Source: Dichotomocladium elegans
Lineage: Eukaryota; Mucoromycota; Mucoromycetes; Mucorales; Lichtheimiaceae
DNA: 64,000 bases
NCBI GenBank assembly: GCA_025716815.1
Contig: JAIXMN010000004.1
Span: 868,001 to 932,000, forward strand
Direction of reading: 5' to 3'
A program made the position numbers and the translations under genes. Of this stretch, positions 60,085-64,000 are shown piece by piece. The notes below the pieces were generated by a model. It saw nothing but the letters and a program-made list of their open reading frames with translations, was not told where the DNA came from and searched no databases. Position 1 is the first letter of the stretch, and each line of letters opens with the position of its first letter.

Positions 60085-60850
60085 TTCGTAGGTCCCGTGT
60101 ACTTCCATACCAAATCCCAACAAATCAAGGCATACAGGACCAAAACGTTCGGTCGGCTGAACGAATTAAGAGCAGCCTGTAAGACGCATTTGCTTTAGCA
60201 CCGCCTGTCTGAGGAGCGAAGGCGCACTCTGGTTCTGGATGACTTTCTCAGCTTCCTCTGTGTAAGGTCCGAGGTGTCTGCCGTTCTCTGCAGATTTTAC
60301 CACTTGCAGATATTAAGCTTGTCCGAGATTTAAAAGAGAAGTCTGGTAGCATCGCAGTCTTTTTTTTTTGGAAACTGGTTAGCTCATAAGACTCGATTCC
60401 ATGAGCCTGTACGTGGCAAAGGCTTCAGGCAGCTCCTGCGGAATCATACATTTGAGGTTTACCTGATAGACAAGTTCAAAACCAATCAACGTTGTCCATC
60501 CATTACGGTTTACCTCAGGATGGCCTCCATACTCTTTGTCATGGTCTTTGAGCTATGAAATTCATTCTAGAGCTTTTTCTTCAAAAGTGTAACGAAGTCA
60601 TCGACTTCTGTAGATGTCCCAGTAAAGACAATGACCCAGTACGTTGGATGCGTAACCGAAAATTTGCAACTTATGCATACCATTCGCGTCCTGTGTGTTT
60701 CCGGCCAGGTACACCAGAAGGTCTCAGAGAAGATTTATGGCCACGACCGCCAAAGCTACGCGGTCATGAAACACATGCCGATGACAATAAATCCATAAAA
60801 CCGATCAAGTTTACGCGATTCGATGCTTCACTGATTCCTATCATCGTCAA
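60085..60850 (+). pseudogene. Decayed Fanzor (TnpB-like) C-terminal half
   Basis: Read with several stops and shifts: YFHTKSQQIKAYRTKTFGRL (about 60100), which parallels FRYTKQLQDHTRKTKRYRRL of the better copy downstream. Then comes TLVLDDFLSFLCVRSEVSAV (about 60230), parallel to TLSVPNYDDGYLAAKNRVSV. Next, IKLVRDLKEKSGSIAV-FFFGNW (about 60320-60378) and RFHEPVRGKGFRQLLRNHTFEVYLIDKFKTNQRCPS (about 60385-60490, in two parts), the block that leads into RuvC-II and the zinc finger in Fanzor/TnpB proteins. The position usually occupied by the RuvC-II acidic residue reads Lys (LIDKF), and the zinc-finger second Cys is lost. A weak RuvC-III-like tail runs to about 60850. Clearly inactive. Confidence 0.7.
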
Positions 60851-61480
60851 CTTCTCGTTTTCCGAGTGGCCGGTGGCCGCAGGAATCTCAAGCTACATTT
60901 AATGATACATGATGCCGAAATTACTCCCAGGATGGTAATTGTTATCGCTCTTGGTTTCGGCACTGGAACTACGGCAGAAGTCCTCTTTTTGGGACCATGC
61001 CATGCTGCGTTTCATGTTAATATGAAATCCAGACTTATCAAGGAAAACACGGTCTTTTCTAAAGTCGATGTCGGTCATGCTCCTATCGGTGCACCCAGTC
61101 AAGACGTTCTTCGATCTTTGCATCACTATTCCTGTCTACATACTGAAACAGAGCCTTCTTCAGTGACAAGCTGCATTCATTTTTCATAGAGTTGCTTTCG
61201 ATGCTCTAAGACCCTCAAATCTCGGAACCAATTGCTCCATCAGGTGCTCTAGGACGATTGATGGATTCTCATCGATCCATTCTAAAATAGCACTGTCCTG
61301 CTCTTCCCTGAGAATACGTGAACGACCTCTGCCTCTAACTTTCTTAAAAATGCTTTCAGGGTTCCTTTTCATACTGTGACGCCATCATTACGCTCAGCAA
61401 ACATGGATTCCTAGCTGTTTTGCAGCAGCAGATACAACTCAAGTCCTTCTCGAACATCAGCTTGAGAAACCTGATATTAT
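60840..61480 (-). mobile_element. Tc1-mariner transposase relic, minus strand
   Basis: Reading leftwards: a damaged HTH (about 61450), FKKVRGRGRSRILREEQDSAILEWIDENPSIVLEHLMEQL in parts (61370-61240), VLTGCTDRSMTDIDFRKDRVFLDKSGFHINMKRSMAW in parts (61120-61010; DKSGF is the DESGF block with the Asp kept), then LEIPAATG-type sequence at about 60860, where it abuts the Fanzor relic. The C-terminal catalytic half is absent. Confidence 0.75.
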
Positions 61481-61682
61481 GTTTGTCGATGTAGCCATGT
61501 TTAAAGTCTGATTCTTTCATCTGAATGTCTATATCTTTTTTGCTTGCGGATACACGTATATACCAACAAGGTCAGGATAATCCCTGCATGATAGACTACA
61601 TAGATATTCTGTGTGAGAGCTAATGTATTGAAGAGAGCACATTTCCTCGTCAACGCCATAGTGCATTGGTTCAGAACAGCCC

Positions 61683-61870
61683 CGTTCATCAACGACATTG
61701 CAGTAAAAAAACAACTAGGAATCCATGTTCGTTCAGCACAGCGATGGGCATTACAGTAAGAAAAGAACCCTGACAGCATTTTAAGAAACGTAGAAGCAGA
61801 GGGCCGATCGTGTATTCTCAATGAAGAGCATTAGAAAGTTACAATACATTTATTGTTCTAGAATGCAATT
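61683..61870 (+). mobile_element. Tc1-mariner transposase fragment (HTH)
   Basis: The plus strand reads AVKKQLGIHVRSAQRWALQ, a stop, then EKNPDSI and GRSCILNEEH, matching the N-terminal part of the 9.1-kb element. Together with the minus-strand relic it forms a head-to-head arrangement. Confidence 0.65.
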
Positions 61871-62335
61871 GTCGCTAAAAATAGCCGTATTCAAAAGAAT
61901 CCTATATCGAGAAGAGTAAGTTATTCTTGGAAAAAACAAAGAACTATCGGAGTGTGCTTGTCTCTTTGTCAATGAGCCATTCAGCTAGGAGATTGTAACT
62001 CCGACGCTGGTTATCAAATGGAGTAATAATATTCAGAGAAATTATTCATTATGTACCTACACTTCCTGAACGTATGGATAAGGATGACAGCAGTGTCGTA
62101 TTTTGTTGTGTTGTAAGAGACTGAGAGAGTACGAAAAGAAGTACAATCTTCCTACACTACACGAGTGCCGGATATATATCGGATTATTCTTGAGATGGTC
62201 TCTTGGAATTACTTGTTGGAATTGTTTGGTATTTCATTGTTGATTTCAGACCGCCCTCACGTCGGTATGTAAAATCTCATAAAAGAACCCAGTGGGAAAA
62301 AGAAAATGACTGTGGAGATGGATCATTGCTGACAC
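61871..62335. other. Upstream flank of the Fanzor gene
   Basis: Contains no coding feature. Any left end of a Fanzor-carrying transposon should be in this stretch, but no terminal inverted repeat could be paired because the right end lies beyond the window. Confidence 0.4.
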
Positions 62336-62343
62336 TATAAATA
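62336..62343 (+). promoter_or_regulatory. TATA box upstream of Fanzor gene
   Basis: TATAAATA lies about 170 bases before the ATG at 62515, consistent with the gene retaining its own promoter. Confidence 0.5.
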
Positions 62344-62514
62344 GTGATGCTCAAGCAAACTGTACCTTTCCATTATCCACATACAAAACTATAGCCCATA
62401 CAGCCTACAGAAAATAACACAGCACCACATTTACGGTAGAAAGGTAATACGGCCGCTTTCATACTCGGCTCTGCGATACTAAGAAATAATATACCCTAGG
62501 TCTTCACCCACCAA

Positions 62515-64000
62515 ATGGCCCAACCCCACCGCCCCGTCATTCCCGAAGGCATGCGCACTGGCCACAGCATTGACCGCACTGGCCGTATAATTGGGGTGAA
62601 ATCGTCCATACGGGGCATCGGCTGGCGACAGCAGTACCGTGAACGTCTGTATCAGTTGATTGACCTTGTCCACAACACCACAACACAGGCGTATGCGTTC
62701 GCCAAATATATTTTCATCAACGAGGCAGCGCGCGATCCAACTTTTAACATCCAGGAAAACATCACGGGGTAGTTCTTTTCAGAAGTTCGGCTCTCCATGG
62801 TTAACAAAGCCGAATGCCGAACCCAAGGTGAAACTGCCCGCATCCGAGAACTAATTAATCGCCACAAGGATGAGTATCTTCGGATATCCGGATACGACAG
62901 GCCTGCGTTCCCTTATCCCCAGCAATGTCCTTCTTACGAAGGCACCAAGATTTATACTGCTTACGTGCATAATGCCCACATGCGGCTCGGGCAACACCTT
63001 CGGCGTGTCATCAATGTCATCCTGAATCTTCGTCAGCGAAAAGCCGACCGCAAGCGAGAGTTAATCGCACAGGGCCTAAGCCCCGATCAAGTACGCCAGG
63101 ATCTTTATGAAACCATCACCCGGCATGCCACAGGATTCAAGCTAGCAATTGCCCGTCGAGGTGTTTTGAGGGAAGACATTAATGCCGAACCTGGATTTCT
63201 TCGGGAAGCATACGATATCTTACAGCCTGTCTTAGACGCTTACCCCCGAAACCACCAATTCCAACACAAGAGTATCTATTACGACGCCAAGGCCAATCCT
63301 GTTAAGCATTTCAACGCCTTCTTCCAGCTTGCACGTGTTTGTCAACAGAACGGAATACGCGGATTCAACTGTTTTCCACTTCATCGCTCGTGGTCACCAT
63401 GCTACATGGAGATCGATACGAAAATCCTTTGCTACCATATTCTGGGCTGCAAAATGGAATCCCACACAAGCAATATGGAGTACTGGAGACGGGTTGTAAA
63501 CCTGAAGTCAAGAGCTTTCAATCCCCAAGAATCCGAGCTGCTCCAATTCCGTGGGACTATTCACACAGACGGCGTCGGTGTTACTGTGTTCAAGAAGACA
63601 AATGGCCTTCAATCGGTTTTCGGACAGAGATTTGGCATCCAGAGCGAAGATATCGAGTACGTCGCCCCACAGATAGTCCGGAACGAAGACTATAGAGGGC
63701 AATGGGTCACCATTGATCCTGGCAGAAGAGACCTGTTGTATTGCGTTCATGAGAACTCGTCACCCGACAACCACCAGACCTTCCGATATACAAAGCAGCT
63801 TCAAGATCATACACGGAAGACCAAACGGTACCGCAGACTCCGAGAACGACTCAAGTTAGAGCGTCCCGAAGTCGCGTTGGCTGAGCAGAATCTATCTCAA
63901 TTTCAAAGTCATACGCTTTCCGTGCCCAACTACGACGACGGATACCTCGCCGCCAAGAACCGGGTCTCTGTAGTTCTCAAGTCTTTCTACGCGACAAACA
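62515..64000 (+). CDS. Fanzor-family RNA-guided nuclease (TnpB homologue), 3' partial
   Basis: Fanzor proteins are eukaryotic relatives of transposon TnpB and Cas12; characterised members cut DNA guided by an RNA made from their own locus. ATG at 62515 (context CACCAAATGG) opens a frame interrupted by one TAG at 62770-62772. The same frame is then open without a break to 64000, with an in-frame ATG at 62797. Features: a basic helical N-terminal region, QHLRRVINVILNLRQRKADR (about 63000), FRGTIHTDGVGVTVFKK (about 63545-63600, the strand-rich block before RuvC), and WVTIDPGRRDLLYCV, whose DPG is the RuvC-I motif (Asp codon 63715). Next is a basic RKTKRYRRLRERLK helix and a frame open to the edge. 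RuvC-II, the zinc finger, RuvC-III and the guide-RNA region lie outside. The TAG could be a true nonsense change, a read-through or a sequencing error; no intron in phase removes it. Confidence 0.85.

Noticed and set aside
59889..60143. 84-codon minus-strand frame (ends PYQFQARKS)
   Set aside because: It overlaps the plus-strand Fanzor relic in antisense for part of its length and has no identifiable family; kept out of the gene list, although the left part (59889-60080) is not explained by the relic.
60555..60902. 115-codon plus-strand frame as an independent gene
   Set aside because: Its first part is the decayed zinc-finger/RuvC-III region of the Fanzor relic and its end runs antisense into the Tc1 relic; it is a junction artefact.

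Overview
The window is nuclear DNA of a filamentous, early-diverging fungus, most likely Mucoromycota (Mucorales-like). The evidence is intron-dense genes with introns of about 50-110 nt, fungal-restricted families (SSD1, SPX-VTC, Zn2Cys6 regulators, Byr4/Bfa1), and a Fanzor nuclease sitting among Tc1/mariner relics. The phylum is inferred from gene content; no rRNA or other marker is present. I rebuilt gene models by hand from splice signals, reading phase and family alignment, so exon edges may be off by a base or two where stated.

Layout: 0-8.2 kb holds the 3' part of a Byr4/Bfa1-like septation GAP subunit, MON1 (minus), a type II membrane beta-repeat protein and an MGST3-like MAPEG enzyme. 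9-20 kb holds a secreted phosphoesterase, FAP7/AK6 (minus) and glycyl-tRNA synthetase, separated by two decayed Tc1-like elements. 19.5-29.2 kb carries SSD1, then an MFS transporter followed by two tandem HSL-type alpha/beta hydrolases, all on the plus strand. 29-42 kb holds an SPX-VTC polyphosphate-type protein, a three-KH RNA-binding protein, a ZIP zinc transporter, a dithiol glutaredoxin, a zinc-knuckle gag/ORF1-like protein and a palmitoylation-type casein kinase 1. 42.7-51.4 kb is a minus-strand run of housekeeping genes: dUTPase, a small SET protein, condensin SMC4 and exosome RRP46. 52.9-58.9 kb has two divergent Zn2Cys6 regulators sharing a 124-bp promoter and a TMEM198/DUF4203-like membrane protein.

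The right end (59-64 kb) is a mobile-element island. It contains three fragments of an IS630/Tc1-mariner transposase, a decayed Fanzor (eukaryotic TnpB homologue) C-terminal half, and a much better preserved Fanzor open frame that runs off the window edge. The preserved copy has its RuvC-I DPG motif and a TATA box but one in-frame TAG early in the coding region. This RNA-guided-nuclease family locus is the most noteworthy system here.

Other structure: several introns are best explained as GC-AG introns (SSD1, MON1, the beta-repeat protein), and SMC4 has a 13-nt microexon inside the sequence leading into its Walker A motif.
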